Assembly: GCA_028554795.2 (NCBI GenBank)
Contig: CM068838.1
Coordinates: 130,104,428 to 130,168,427, forward strand
Source of the DNA: Sinohyriopsis cumingii
Lineage: Eukaryota > Mollusca > Bivalvia > Unionida > Unionidae
Length of the DNA stretch: 64,000 bases
Direction: 5' to 3'
Program-made: the position numbers and the translations under genes
Notes under the pieces: generated by a model
Databases searched by the model: none
Told to the model about the DNA's origin: nothing
Seen by the model: only the letters and a program-made list of their open reading frames with translations
Shown: positions 43,173 through 51,795 of the stretch, piece by piece
How positions within the stretch are numbered: the stretch's first letter is position 1
How the letters are laid out: every line of letters starts with the position of its first letter

Positions 43173-46120
43173 TTTACTCGAATTCTACCTAACTGAGATA
43201 ATTTTCTTACTCTTGACACGGCTAAATACACTAAATTTGACCAGGAAATTCTATCATAGACGATCCAAACTTGGCCATCTACGGTCAATCCCTGCGACGA
43301 GTGTATCGTTGTTGCGTATCCAAGTTTCCATGGCGATTTTTCTGCGTTTATCGCGTCATTGACAAGATTAATATCAACAAGAATAATATCGTTCAGTACC
43401 AAGATCTTTTCCTCTCCGCATGGTAAAGTAACACTGATATTTTGTTTCCTGGTATCAGCGGGCCTGTAACACAACGGCACCTGTAATGTTGGAAATTTCT
43501 CGCAATGAAGTTTGAATAACATATCCTGAATAATATCGCGAACAATTTTCCTACTAGCAACGATCAGATGATCGGGACGCCACAAATTTAGAAAAATATC
43601 CATCGGAGTCTCGTCGATTATTCTTCTCATCACATCGCATTGAAACTTATTCGGTTGTAATCGAATTATTTTCTTAAATTCAGTCAGTAAAATATCATCG
43701 GATCTATAATCGGCGTCGATTTCCTCATAATAGTCAACGAAGTTCCTGAGCCATTCGTGAGGAGATTCACCATCAATAGGATCAGGCTGGCCGTGATCTC
43801 CGCACATTATCACAGCGGTATTTTTCTCCTCCAGCCAGATCAGGAACGATTTTAATACAACTAAATTTACTGTGCAAATTTCATCAAATATTATAATTCT
43901 GTTGATATATTTATTTCCCATGCGAGCCGAATCCCATAATCCACCGCTGTATTTGAAATAACTGTGATACGTGCAAGAATCAACGCCGCGTTGCCTTATT
44001 TCTCGCGCTAATCTGTGAGTTGGAGTCAACACGATCATATCAGATTTCGCAAATAAATTTATCGCTCGCGTTGTTTTACCGCTACCGCCAGGACCATTCA
44101 TGTAAACGAATTTACTACGTGAAATTGGATCAAATGCGGATGCAGCCGTTGATATTTCCTCAAATTTATCTTGATGAAATTTATCGCAATCTTCGACATC
44201 GGCGTCCTCACAGTAATCTAGGATATCTTCGTTTTTTATCCTCCAAGTGCCCCAAGAACCATCAGCGATTAAATTTTCTAGCCTATACTGATATTTCTTA
44301 TCGATATAAAACGAGTCCGTTGCGACCCTTACCGCGATATCAGAAAATTTATTTATCATCGACAGTAAATTTATACTCACATAAGCGATCATCGATGATC
44401 TCAAATGCGTATACTGCGCTGATTCTCCGTCAAGGTAACTAATTACGGTACCTAACTTTTCTCCGTCAATAATAATATTTTCTCTGTTGCAGAATATTCC
44501 TCGCGATACCGTATCGGCAATAATAAAGTCCATTTCGGCATCGTTGATAAACAACCTAGCGTGTCGGTGTTTATGATCAACGGATCCTCCTTGAGTAAAT
44601 TTACCAATTATTTTTCTTCCGATATCTTTCGCGTTTTCACAATCCGTCGGCAACCACACTTCAGTTTGTTTTCTGTATGATATAATTGCCTCGCTCACCG
44701 TCAACGATATTAACATTGACGAATCCAACATATATCTCAACAACACCGTGGGAACCCATCTGCGTTGAGATAAATGCCGACCAAACCAAATATAACAAAT
44801 TTTATGTAAATTTTCAGCAAACTCGAATGAAGTAATATAAGCGAATCCGGTCATGACAAAATCAGGTAACGGTCCGTTAATTGCTACCCTTGTCATTTCG
44901 TTGGTGGGATGGCCGAATTTAGCAAAATAATCCGCACAATCGCCATATCCGAGGAAACTTCCAGGATAGCACGCGCTCATATCAACGGAGATCATATCTT
45001 CGAAATAATATTTGGTATTCCACAATCCGCCATGGCCGTATTCGATGCAGCTAAGTTGAATATCAGCGAGGTATTCGTTCCTTGTAGGTTTCCATGAGTT
45101 TCTCTCTCTGGCAGCGTGAGCAGCAACAGATGGAACCGTAAAACAATTCGTTAATAACTGATCGGGATTTAACGAATATTTCACCGCGATATTTTTCATA
45201 GATTCATGCAATTTTTCATCACGGTAAATATCTCCTCGCGGCAATATAAACTGATCGTATTTTTCTTCGCTCGAGAATAACCAAACCGATATCGGATCAG
45301 ATGCGGCTAATATTTTGATATATCTGAACATGGCATCGGAATTGTCTTTTGCGCCTTCCACAGGATAAAATTTAACAACCCGATCTCGCGGGAATATCAT
45401 TACCGACTGCGACCACGCATGTGAATTATGATCAACAATTTCGATTGGTACTCCTCGAGATCTATACGGCGACGAATATAATATTTCTCCTGATAGCGTT
45501 TTCACCGTAATAGGAAATTTAAGTTTCTTACTCAACGCAGCAACATCGTCAATCGATGCGCCATCAACAACAGTCTTCGCCCATGAATTAATTTTATCCA
45601 ACCTCAACTGGGTCAGACCAGATCCACGACGAGCGTTTTTCATGTGCTCGATAACGCGCTCAGCCACGCAGTTTATCATCGGTGATTCTTTCATCGCAGG
45701 TAGATTTTTCATGTCAGGATTATTATTCAGCCGATAAATTCCATAAACAACAGCGCTAGATGGATACGCCCTAGCATAATAAGGACCGTCAATTCCCAAT
45801 AATAATCCTGGCTTCGAATTTTTATCAAGGATGACGTTTTTCTTACCGCCACGCACGGGATCTCGTTTATCGCGAATAATCCAAGTGTCGTCAGGCATTT
45901 GTGCAATAAATTTTATTCCAAAGATAAATCGTTCTTCCTTGTGTTCGGATTTTATATGCTCGATTATCTTCTTGGCCCGTTCCAGGTTCATCGTAGCATC
46001 AACAGAGTTAGTTTTCCATGTCGACCAAGTGTGAATCGCCCCATCATCGAAAAATTCTTTTTTGGCGCGATCAACCTCAGGAATGATATATTCTGCCTCA
46101 TCAAGATCAAATGCATCCAT
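43145..46120 (-). CDS. Polymerase-B-like / SF1 helicase fusion protein
   Basis: 991 residues from the ATG at 46120. The N-terminal ~350 residues have no motif I recognise. A family-B polymerase-like palm follows: motif A near 380 (SVDMSACYPGSF), a motif B candidate near 503 (IIGKFTQGG) and motif C near 600 reading VATDSFY, with Ala in place of the usual first Asp. The C-terminal third is a superfamily 1 helicase: Walker A GPGGSGKTT near 678, TPTHRLAREI (Ia), IIIFDEI (II, near 744), CGDHGQPDPI (III), IHSSQGLT (V) and VSRVR (VI, near 973). No separate PolB gene exists in the element, so this is presumably its replication enzyme. Whether the altered motif C is active is unknown. The frame is intact. 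Confidence 0.85.
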   Translation of the reverse strand: MDAFDLDEAEYIIPEVDRAKKEFFDDGAIHTWSTWKTNSVDATMNLERAKKIIEHIKSEHKEERFIFGIKFIAQMPDDTWIIRDKRDPVRGGKKNVILDKNSKPGLLLGIDGPYYARAYPSSAVVYGIYRLNNNPDMKNLPAMKESPMINCVAERVIEHMKNARRGSGLTQLRLDKINSWAKTVVDGASIDDVAALSKKLKFPITVKTLSGEILYSSPYRSRGVPIEIVDHNSHAWSQSVMIFPRDRVVKFYPVEGAKDNSDAMFRYIKILAASDPISVWLFSSEEKYDQFILPRGDIYRDEKLHESMKNIAVKYSLNPDQLLTNCFTVPSVAAHAARERNSWKPTRNEYLADIQLSCIEYGHGGLWNTKYYFEDMISVDMSACYPGSFLGYGDCADYFAKFGHPTNEMTRVAINGPLPDFVMTGFAYITSFEFAENLHKICYIWFGRHLSQRRWVPTVLLRYMLDSSMLISLTVSEAIISYRKQTEVWLPTDCENAKDIGRKIIGKFTQGGSVDHKHRHARLFINDAEMDFIIADTVSRGIFCNRENIIIDGEKLGTVISYLDGESAQYTHLRSSMIAYVSINLLSMINKFSDIAVRVATDSFYIDKKYQYRLENLIADGSWGTWRIKNEDILDYCEDADVEDCDKFHQDKFEEISTAASAFDPISRSKFVYMNGPGGSGKTTRAINLFAKSDMIVLTPTHRLAREIRQRGVDSCTYHSYFKYSGGLWDSARMGNKYINRIIIFDEICTVNLVVLKSFLIWLEEKNTAVIMCGDHGQPDPIDGESPHEWLRNFVDYYEEIDADYRSDDILLTEFKKIIRLQPNKFQCDVMRRIIDETPMDIFLNLWRPDHLIVASRKIVRDIIQDMLFKLHCEKFPTLQVPLCYRPADTRKQNISVTLPCGEEKILVLNDIILVDINLVNDAINAEKSPWKLGYATTIHSSQGLTVDGQVWIVYDRISWSNLVYLAVSRVRKLSQLGRIRVNHINDAGGS

Positions 46121-46151
46121 TATTATATTTTAGACAAATGTTTAAATTATA

Positions 46152-46502
46152 ATGAATAAATGTTCGTGGATACCAATCGGATCAACAAAATCATGCGACA
46201 AATCCTGCAGAGGCGATTATTGTGGTGCTCACATATATGCGATTCGACGAGGCAGTAAAGGACCACAACGGTGTTTAGTTTGCCAAGTTGGCACTCGAGG
46301 AAAGACTCGATTGTGTTTATCCTGTGGAGGGAAAAATTATCGAGAATTGCTCAGATATTACAAAAAGAAATCTTCCTCGATAATAACATGCGAAGAAGAT
46401 TATAGTAATCGATTCAAGGCAAATTACGATTTAAACAAACAGAATATTGTATATGGAACTGAAATCGACGATTCCTGCAATGAAAATCACATACGAGTTT
46501 AA
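46152..46502 (+). CDS. Cys-rich putative zinc-binding protein
   Basis: 116 residues, with Cys/His concentrated in residues 4-59: CSW...SCDKSC...YCGAH, then CLVC and CLSCGG. This spacing suggests two zinc-binding modules. The C-terminal 50 residues are polar and unconserved in appearance. It is divergent from the polymerase-helicase gene with only 31 bp between start codons, so the two may share a promoter. It overlaps the next gene. I do not recognise a named family; a nucleic-acid-binding or regulatory role is possible but unsupported. Confidence 0.7.
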   Translation: MNKCSWIPIGSTKSCDKSCRGDYCGAHIYAIRRGSKGPQRCLVCQVGTRGKTRLCLSCGGKNYRELLRYYKKKSSSIITCEEDYSNRFKANYDLNKQNIVYGTEIDDSCNENHIRV

Positions 46503-47022
46503 ATCTCACCCAACCATCGAGGGATACGAGGCATCATCGGATGGTGTTGTCAGAAATACCAGAACAAAGAAAAATGTTGGTAGAGTTGGTAATTCGGGTT
46601 ATCTTATGTTCTCCATCAGTAAAAACAAGAAACGAAGATGCACAAATTATTTATGTCACAGATTCGTGTTCGAATGTCACAAAGGACCTATCCGGGATGG
46701 TCTTGTTATCGATCATATTGACGGAAATAAACTCAACAATAAAATAACCAATCTTCACGCGGTAACTCCGAGTGAAAATTTACTTCGCAGTAGTAACGTT
46801 GGTAGATTTCCAAAATATTCCAGGGCGGTTAAATCAATAAATCGAGAAACAAATGAAGAAATTATATTCACGTCGATGCATGCAGCTGCAAAGTATTTCA
46901 GTGTCAATCATGCCTCGGTGTGGCGAGTGGCAGAAAGAATAATCAACGCGACATTTTCATATGACCTCGGTGCGTGGATCGAGTTTTCCTATATTCCGAT
47001 AATATTTGATTCGGAAAAATGA
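46480..47022 (+). CDS. HNH endonuclease with NUMOD4 and NUMOD1-like modules
   Basis: About 180 residues from MKITYEF; an ATG at 46453 in the same frame is an alternative. An N-terminal NUMOD4-like module (HPTIEGYEASSDGVVRN) leads into an HNH nuclease core (LCHRFVFECH ... VIDHIDGNKLNN ... NLHAV). A C-terminal helix-turn-helix NUMOD1/IENR1-like segment follows (FTSMHAAAKYFSVNHASVW). These modules are typical of homing endonucleases in phages and giant viruses, and such genes are not part of the standard Polinton set. It sits as a free-standing gene between the Cys-rich protein and a small helical protein. Catalytic-type His/Asp/Asn residues are present. It may be a selfish passenger or may process element DNA; both are inference. 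Confidence 0.85.
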   Translation: MKITYEFKSHPTIEGYEASSDGVVRNTRTKKNVGRVGNSGYLMFSISKNKKRRCTNYLCHRFVFECHKGPIRDGLVIDHIDGNKLNNKITNLHAVTPSENLLRSSNVGRFPKYSRAVKSINRETNEEIIFTSMHAAAKYFSVNHASVWRVAERIINATFSYDLGAWIEFSYIPIIFDSEK

Positions 47023-47060
47023 AGATGAAAATTAATTGAATATTACAAAATTAATATAAC

Positions 47061-47438
47061 ATGGACGAACAAACCATAAGCAATATTATCGAAGCTATCG
47101 ATGACCTGAGAAAGAAAAAAATAAATCTTCCCTCGGAGTTGGACGCGAATAAAATCCGATCCGAATTCGAGACGATTATTCAGGGAAAACTCGAATACAA
47201 ATACACGCTGCCGTCAGAGTACAAATTAATAAAAAAGATCCAAATTGCCATGTATCAATCACTTGCGACAGTCAGCGATGATCAAATCGAGGATTTTGTT
47301 AAATTATCGACGCTGGTAGAAAAAGCTAGGTTGATTTTATCGGATGCATATGAATCAAAAAAAATTACAAGCTCGCGTGTCAGACAATTGAAAAAACTTG
47401 TCGATGAAAGCAAGGCCAAGGAAATTTCTGATCCTTGA
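47061..47438 (+). CDS. Small helical protein, unknown
   Basis: 125 residues starting MDEQTISNIIEAIDDLRKKK. It is highly charged, with heptad-like hydrophobic spacing, no Cys and no membrane segment, so it is predicted all-helical and perhaps oligomeric. It lies 38 bp downstream of the HNH gene on the same strand and is convergent with the penton-like gene. I recognise no family. ATG and stop are clear, and the frame is complete. It may be a scaffold or regulatory protein; this is not supported beyond position. Confidence 0.6.
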   Translation: MDEQTISNIIEAIDDLRKKKINLPSELDANKIRSEFETIIQGKLEYKYTLPSEYKLIKKIQIAMYQSLATVSDDQIEDFVKLSTLVEKARLILSDAYESKKITSSRVRQLKKLVDESKAKEISDP

Positions 47439-47573
47439 ATTTTCCTGAAGATTTCCGCAAACAAAAAAAAACAAAAATTAAAAAAATCTTCCAATTTTGA
47501 AAATTTCCCCGGTTTTTATTTATTTTTTTGGCCCATTTTTCCCTGGTGTACAGATTCAAAAAATCTGCGATTC
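47439..47573. other. Convergent intergenic gap in Maverick
   Basis: 135 bp, rich in A runs then T runs, between two gene ends facing each other. It is the place where both transcription blocks would end. No defined poly(A) signal is asserted. Confidence 0.4.
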
Positions 47574-49124
47574 TCACGATTTTACCAGCAGATTGATACT
47601 TATCGTTTCCCCGCGTATATCAAGCAAATTTCCTTTCTGATCTGTTAGTTTGAAATTTATCCTCGACAATAATCGATTGTGGCATCGCAGGTAAAACGGA
47701 TTTACTGGTTCTTTTATTATCAAATAACCAGGAGAAGCGCTAGGTGAAAACGAATACAAGATGAATCCCTGCTGTGCTTGATTTGACTCTGACGAATCAA
47801 CATTGTAGCTGCCCTCGACAACATCCGCGTGAAGATAAATCGCGATAACTTCCGTTATGTTAACGATACCTGGCGAGATATGCCGCCCCTGCCCGGCGGG
47901 ATCGTTATTGTGTTTGAGAATCGATTCTGATTGTATTTTTTTAGTCCACGCGGCATGTAACTTCGGAAATAAATCATCGATGGTATCAGTAACAGATTTT
48001 CTCATTTTATCAACATCATAATCGGGAAATTTGAAATTTGGTAGCGTTTCCTCGGTTAATCCAAATACTCTCATGAATTTTTGTTTTTCTCCTGAATTTC
48101 TGATCAACTCGAATTTGCTAATAGGAAGAACATAATCGGCAATTGATATATCGTCGACTATCGCCTGAATAAACATACCATGATAATATTCAACATCATT
48201 CGCGAGTTGATTTAAAATCTTCACGCGTTTGATAATTTCGCTACATGAGCCTGATTTATTTAGGATGCATTCATGAAAGGATTCCCGCAATAAATTTAAA
48301 TGTAATTTATGTTCTTGATTAAATTCGTTGATGGTTCTTCTTATCGAGATGCCTTCTATGGGGAATATTTTCCTGTTAATGTGGGTAGCGTCGAAGATTT
48401 TCACACCGGGGGAAATTTTAGGAAGAACCAACCACGAGAGAATTTTTTCGTCCCTAAAAGTAAAAGCGAACATTAACATGTTAAATTTGTGGATGTTCAC
48501 GAAGCTGATGGCGCTGTGGATCAGAGTCTTGTGTTTGATATCTCCATACCATCCTTCGTCGGTGGTAAAATCTTCTTTTTTTGGCTCCGGTTGCTCTGGA
48601 GGAGCTTCCTCGTGAAAACCTGGAATAATAAAATCAGATTTTTCTGGTTTTGCCAGAGGTGCGATTTCAGGCCAACCTAATATGGTCCTAATCGATGATT
48701 GGTAAATATCTACCATGTAAGGTGATTTCACTTCTATCATCGATGACAGTGTTGGATCGTGCGCAGATATCTTTATTCCCGGGGTAGCATCGCCGGTTAT
48801 ATTTGATATTCTGGTGGTAAATTCCTTACCTAGTTGCTCAATTTCATAACTGCCTGTTGGTATGCCAACGACGATCCAATCAGGTGTTCCATCGGGTTTG
48901 CTTTTGTTGGCAAAAACAAGTGAATTGTTTGATAATAATTTGCCAAATGATTTCGATCTAACATTAGGCCAGCTATTGTAGACACGCAATTGTGTTAACG
49001 CAATTTCATTGACGCTGATTGGTGTTGGAAAATTGATGCTAAATTCAGGTTTGGTGGAGCTTAACGATATTAGTGTTGTTGTCGGCGGTGTCGTGTTTGT
49101 CACGATCTGGGCTAGTTCGGACAT
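47574..49124 (-). CDS. Putative penton / minor capsid protein
   Basis: 516 residues from MSELAQIV. The N-terminus alternates beta-type segments (EFSINFPTPISVNEIALTQL). An acidic/Pro-rich insert lies near residues 165-185. The C-terminus ends in a beta-rich block (INFKLTDQKGNLLDIRGETI) of a kind I associate with Polinton and adintovirus minor capsid proteins. The call rests on that pattern, the size and the position at the end of the virion gene block; a structure prediction should show a jelly roll. It overlaps the start-proximal end of the next gene (49045-49124) in a different frame. The frame is intact. Confidence 0.6.
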   Translation of the reverse strand: MSELAQIVTNTTPPTTTLISLSSTKPEFSINFPTPISVNEIALTQLRVYNSWPNVRSKSFGKLLSNNSLVFANKSKPDGTPDWIVVGIPTGSYEIEQLGKEFTTRISNITGDATPGIKISAHDPTLSSMIEVKSPYMVDIYQSSIRTILGWPEIAPLAKPEKSDFIIPGFHEEAPPEQPEPKKEDFTTDEGWYGDIKHKTLIHSAISFVNIHKFNMLMFAFTFRDEKILSWLVLPKISPGVKIFDATHINRKIFPIEGISIRRTINEFNQEHKLHLNLLRESFHECILNKSGSCSEIIKRVKILNQLANDVEYYHGMFIQAIVDDISIADYVLPISKFELIRNSGEKQKFMRVFGLTEETLPNFKFPDYDVDKMRKSVTDTIDDLFPKLHAAWTKKIQSESILKHNNDPAGQGRHISPGIVNITEVIAIYLHADVVEGSYNVDSSESNQAQQGFILYSFSPSASPGYLIIKEPVNPFYLRCHNRLLSRINFKLTDQKGNLLDIRGETISINLLVKS

Positions 49125-49569
49125 TATTAATATTCATTTGTTCAATCTCCGAGTAAATACTGATCATTGCCGAAAATTCTGGATCGGAGATAACGCCATC
49201 GTTGAGACTCTCGGAAAGCAGCGATGATAATTTCGAATACGCGTCGTTGACCTGGGATAATTTGTTTTTGTACAATGATAACTTTTCACTCATGCACGAG
49301 GATATCTTTTTCGCTACGATATTGAGAACACCAGCGATTGTCGTTGTTGACGAGATTATTATCGTTGCTACGATCGGCGCTATCGTTGTTACCGCGGATA
49401 AAATTATTCCCGCGCCGGCAACTACCGCGGATACTGCGTACACAGCGACGTCAATGATAACTAATCTACGCTGGTATTTCTTTATTTTTATCTGATACTC
49501 GTCTAGGAGTTTTTTTAGCGAATCCTGCCATGAACGCGCCTGATTGTAGCGATAATCCGATGCGGTCAT
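49045..49569 (-). CDS. Two-TM coiled-coil protein, unknown virion or membrane role
   Basis: 174 residues. A charged helical start (WQDSLKKLLDEYQIKIKKYQRR) precedes two adjacent hydrophobic segments at about 36-60 and 62-85 (VYAVSAVVAGAGIILSAVTT and IVATIIISSTTTIAGVLNIV). A long polar helix follows. This hairpin-in-coiled-coil design suits a membrane-inserting accessory protein. It lies between the penton-like and fibre-like genes, overlapping the former by 80 bp. No named family recognised. The ATG at 49567-49569 is clear. Confidence 0.65.
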   Translation of the reverse strand: MTASDYRYNQARSWQDSLKKLLDEYQIKIKKYQRRLVIIDVAVYAVSAVVAGAGIILSAVTTIAPIVATIIISSTTTIAGVLNIVAKKISSCMSEKLSLYKNKLSQVNDAYSKLSSLLSESLNDGVISDPEFSAMISIYSEIEQMNINNVRTSPDRDKHDTADNNTNIVKLHQT

Positions 49570-49592
49570 TTATTAGTATCTTACGATAACAA

Positions 49593-50912
49593 TTACGGAT
49601 AATATGCCGTACGTTCGTATAAAAATTCGAAAATTACAGAATAACGCACCACTCCCATGCTGGTTCTGGCTGGCGTGAATATTGCTCTGTCTGGCGGTTC
49701 TAGTGTGAATGTTATTTTGCTATATTCACTTAACGAAATAAAAATAAAAAATCCAGGGCATAATTCATAAATTTTATAATTCTGGTCCGGTTGTATCTTA
49801 AATTTTATATCGGAGATAATATGTGCTCGATACACGCCAGCAATTGGCGCGGTAAAGCTAAATGTGTTATTCTCGGGTGTCCAGCTAAAATCATTTATGG
49901 ATAACACAAATGTTAGATTGCATCGCATAATTATGTCTATCAATTTATTTGTCACATATAATTTCTCCAATATTGGGATATCCAACGATGATATTTTTGT
50001 GTTAATATCGTTAATTTTTGTAGTTGCGTCGAGAAGATCCGAGCTCAATTTTGGTATATCAGTGGCGTAAACGAATTTATCGATCTTTTGGTCAATAGCT
50101 CTGTCGTACACTGATGTATCGACCTTTTGACGCGCTAATTCACGTACCGCGTTAATATCCTCGTTGATTTTTTTTATTTTCTCATTTGTCGATTCACGCG
50201 CCGTGTTAAACCCCTTGGTAAATTCGGGAACAACAACATCGCTGAGTTTATTAATTTCCTCGCTGATTTTTTTGTTGAGATCGTCGATTGTTGTTCTCTG
50301 ACCCAACGAGATATTTATTTCGTTAATTTCGGCAAGAATATTAGTAATTTCATCGTTGATGGATTTTACTCTCTCGATGAGATCGCTGTGTGTAGTTGAG
50401 GAGGTATCGATGAACTTTTTTATATCCTCGTCGAGTTTTTTACTGAGATTTTTTGATACCTCCTCGAGTTTTTTAAGATCATTATTTAGCTTGCTAAATC
50501 TTTTTGTCACTCTGTCCTGGAAATCATCGGTTGTTGCCTTATCGGACTTTAGAAGCATCGCCGCTGATAACTCACTATTTTTTTGTTTTATATCCACGAG
50601 ATCGGCCTTTGGTGGGAACTCCGCGATAATATCGGCGATATCAGCGATAGATTTTAATACCATCTCAGATTGGCGAGTAAATTGACTGATATGATCGTTA
50701 TATTCTTCTCGCTTGATTATATCAGTTATTTTAACATTGCTGGTGTGTAATCTTCCCTCGGTATTTTGAAAAACAGCAACTTCGCCAGGATCTACCTCTG
50801 ACAGCGATAGGAGATTGTTAATATCACTCTTGGTTGCAAATTTTGATGTATCGATGTCGCCTGTTTCTGTTTTTTCCTTCCTGTAGAGGGATCTACCATA
50901 AATGTCAACCAT
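49593..50912 (-). CDS. Fibre-like protein: long coiled coil with C1q-like head
   Basis: 439 residues. After a short N-terminal tail (MVDIYGRSLYRK) comes a coiled-coil shaft of about 200 residues (roughly 70-310) rich in Lys/Asp/Ile heptads. A C-terminal beta domain follows, with SFTAPIAGVYRAHI and VIFEFLYER, resembling C1q/TNF-type trimeric heads. Trimeric fibres of this plan bind cell surfaces in adenoviruses and some phages; that function is inferred by analogy. It overlaps the protease stop by 8 bp, so it is in the same leftward block. The frame is intact. Confidence 0.75.
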   Translation of the reverse strand: MVDIYGRSLYRKEKTETGDIDTSKFATKSDINNLLSLSEVDPGEVAVFQNTEGRLHTSNVKITDIIKREEYNDHISQFTRQSEMVLKSIADIADIIAEFPPKADLVDIKQKNSELSAAMLLKSDKATTDDFQDRVTKRFSKLNNDLKKLEEVSKNLSKKLDEDIKKFIDTSSTTHSDLIERVKSINDEITNILAEINEINISLGQRTTIDDLNKKISEEINKLSDVVVPEFTKGFNTARESTNEKIKKINEDINAVRELARQKVDTSVYDRAIDQKIDKFVYATDIPKLSSDLLDATTKINDINTKISSLDIPILEKLYVTNKLIDIIMRCNLTFVLSINDFSWTPENNTFSFTAPIAGVYRAHIISDIKFKIQPDQNYKIYELCPGFFIFISLSEYSKITFTLEPPDRAIFTPARTSMGVVRYSVIFEFLYERTAYYP

Positions 50913-51243
50913 GATATTTATCTACGGTATATTCAAATAAAATTTTGGTATAAGGGCCGGATGATTTTGAAATTGCGTCAAGAACATTAATTGACTCCGG
51001 GCCGCATATCGGTGGATCCGCTAATGTCTGCGTTGGAAGAGTCGAATACCAAATCGGAAGTTTTAGTTTTGACACGTATTTGATAAATTCGTTTGGTGGT
51101 GCTAATCCATATGAGTCAAAGTAAACGACTTCGCGAGGATTAATCGCGTAGGCAACCCAATGCGTGCCAGGGCCGGTATTTAAGTCTAGATTTATTATTC
51201 CTGTCTCGGTAGGGTTTGGTTTTTCTGGTAGTTGATCCCGCAT
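50905..51243 (-). CDS. Adenain-like cysteine protease (start uncertain)
   Basis: 112 residues from the only ATG (MRDQLPEK), with catalytic His in GTHWVAY, Asp in VYFDSYG, a Gln in PTQTL and Cys in PPICGPES, the order of adenovirus-type proteases. The same frame stays open upstream for about 50 codons without an ATG. That stretch encodes a helical segment and FFRGVF, which looks like part of the domain, so the ATG may be internal. It overlaps the upstream small basic gene, and an A8 run lies where the frames meet. Role: cleaves virion precursor proteins during maturation. Catalytic residues are intact. Confidence 0.85.
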   Translation of the reverse strand: MRDQLPEKPNPTETGIINLDLNTGPGTHWVAYAINPREVVYFDSYGLAPPNEFIKYVSKLKLPIWYSTLPTQTLADPPICGPESINVLDAISKSSGPYTKILFEYTVDKYHG

Positions 51244-51296
51244 AAATACGCCTCTGAAAAATTTTATTTTTTTATTCTTTGCTTCGTTGATTAGAT

Positions 51297-51761
51297 CTAA
51301 ATTTGAAAAGGCCGTGCTAATCTTAGGCCGGATCCGTACGGGGGGCGTCTTAGATAAAGGGCGTTCCCCTTTTTTTTACTGTATCTCCCTCCGGTAACTT
51401 TTCGCATTACTGTGGAGCCTAATTCAGAACCTAAACCTCCGAGCGTGCCTAATCCGAATGCCTTTCCAATCGCCGGAAGAGCCATTTTCGCTAGCCCCAA
51501 TAGAGCAGCAGGGAAAATACCGCCTGTTTTGACCATATCTCTGATGGCGCCTATGGAAAGGCTCACATGAACGCCAGAATTTGCTGATTTGGCCTTGGTA
51601 AATCGTTCACGTTGACCTCTAGTTAGCGATAGTTTGTTAGGCCCACCGTGAATCTGATCGTTTTTCAGTGTTAATTTCATACCGCATCGCTTTGATATCG
51701 CTGTTTGGAGTTTTTTCATCTGACCTGGGGTCAGAGTTACACTGACGTGTTCGTATGGCAT
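51297..51761 (-). CDS. Small basic virion protein with hydrophobic segment
   Basis: 154 residues. The first half is amphipathic (VTLTPGQMKKLQTAISKR, LSLTRGQRERFTKAK). The middle holds a Gly/Ala/Leu-rich hydrophobic stretch (FPAALLGLAKMALPAIGKAF). The end is basic with GSGLRLARPF. A putative adenain-type site IHGG-P occurs near residue 38. Its position between MCP and protease, and its composition, suggest a precursor of the pVI/pX kind (membrane-active or DNA-condensing); this is inference. The tail GSGLRL resembles the end of the protein encoded at 53200-53727. Confidence 0.65.
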   Translation of the reverse strand: MPYEHVSVTLTPGQMKKLQTAISKRCGMKLTLKNDQIHGGPNKLSLTRGQRERFTKAKSANSGVHVSLSIGAIRDMVKTGGIFPAALLGLAKMALPAIGKAFGLGTLGGLGSELGSTVMRKVTGGRYSKKKGNALYLRRPPYGSGLRLARPFQI

Positions 51762-51795
51762 ATTAATAATCGCTTTAATCTAAATTTGGAATTTG

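Noticed and set aside
44020-44442. 140-residue plus-strand frame inside the polymerase-helicase gene
   Set aside because: Antisense shadow of conserved palm/helicase coding sequence; no motif.
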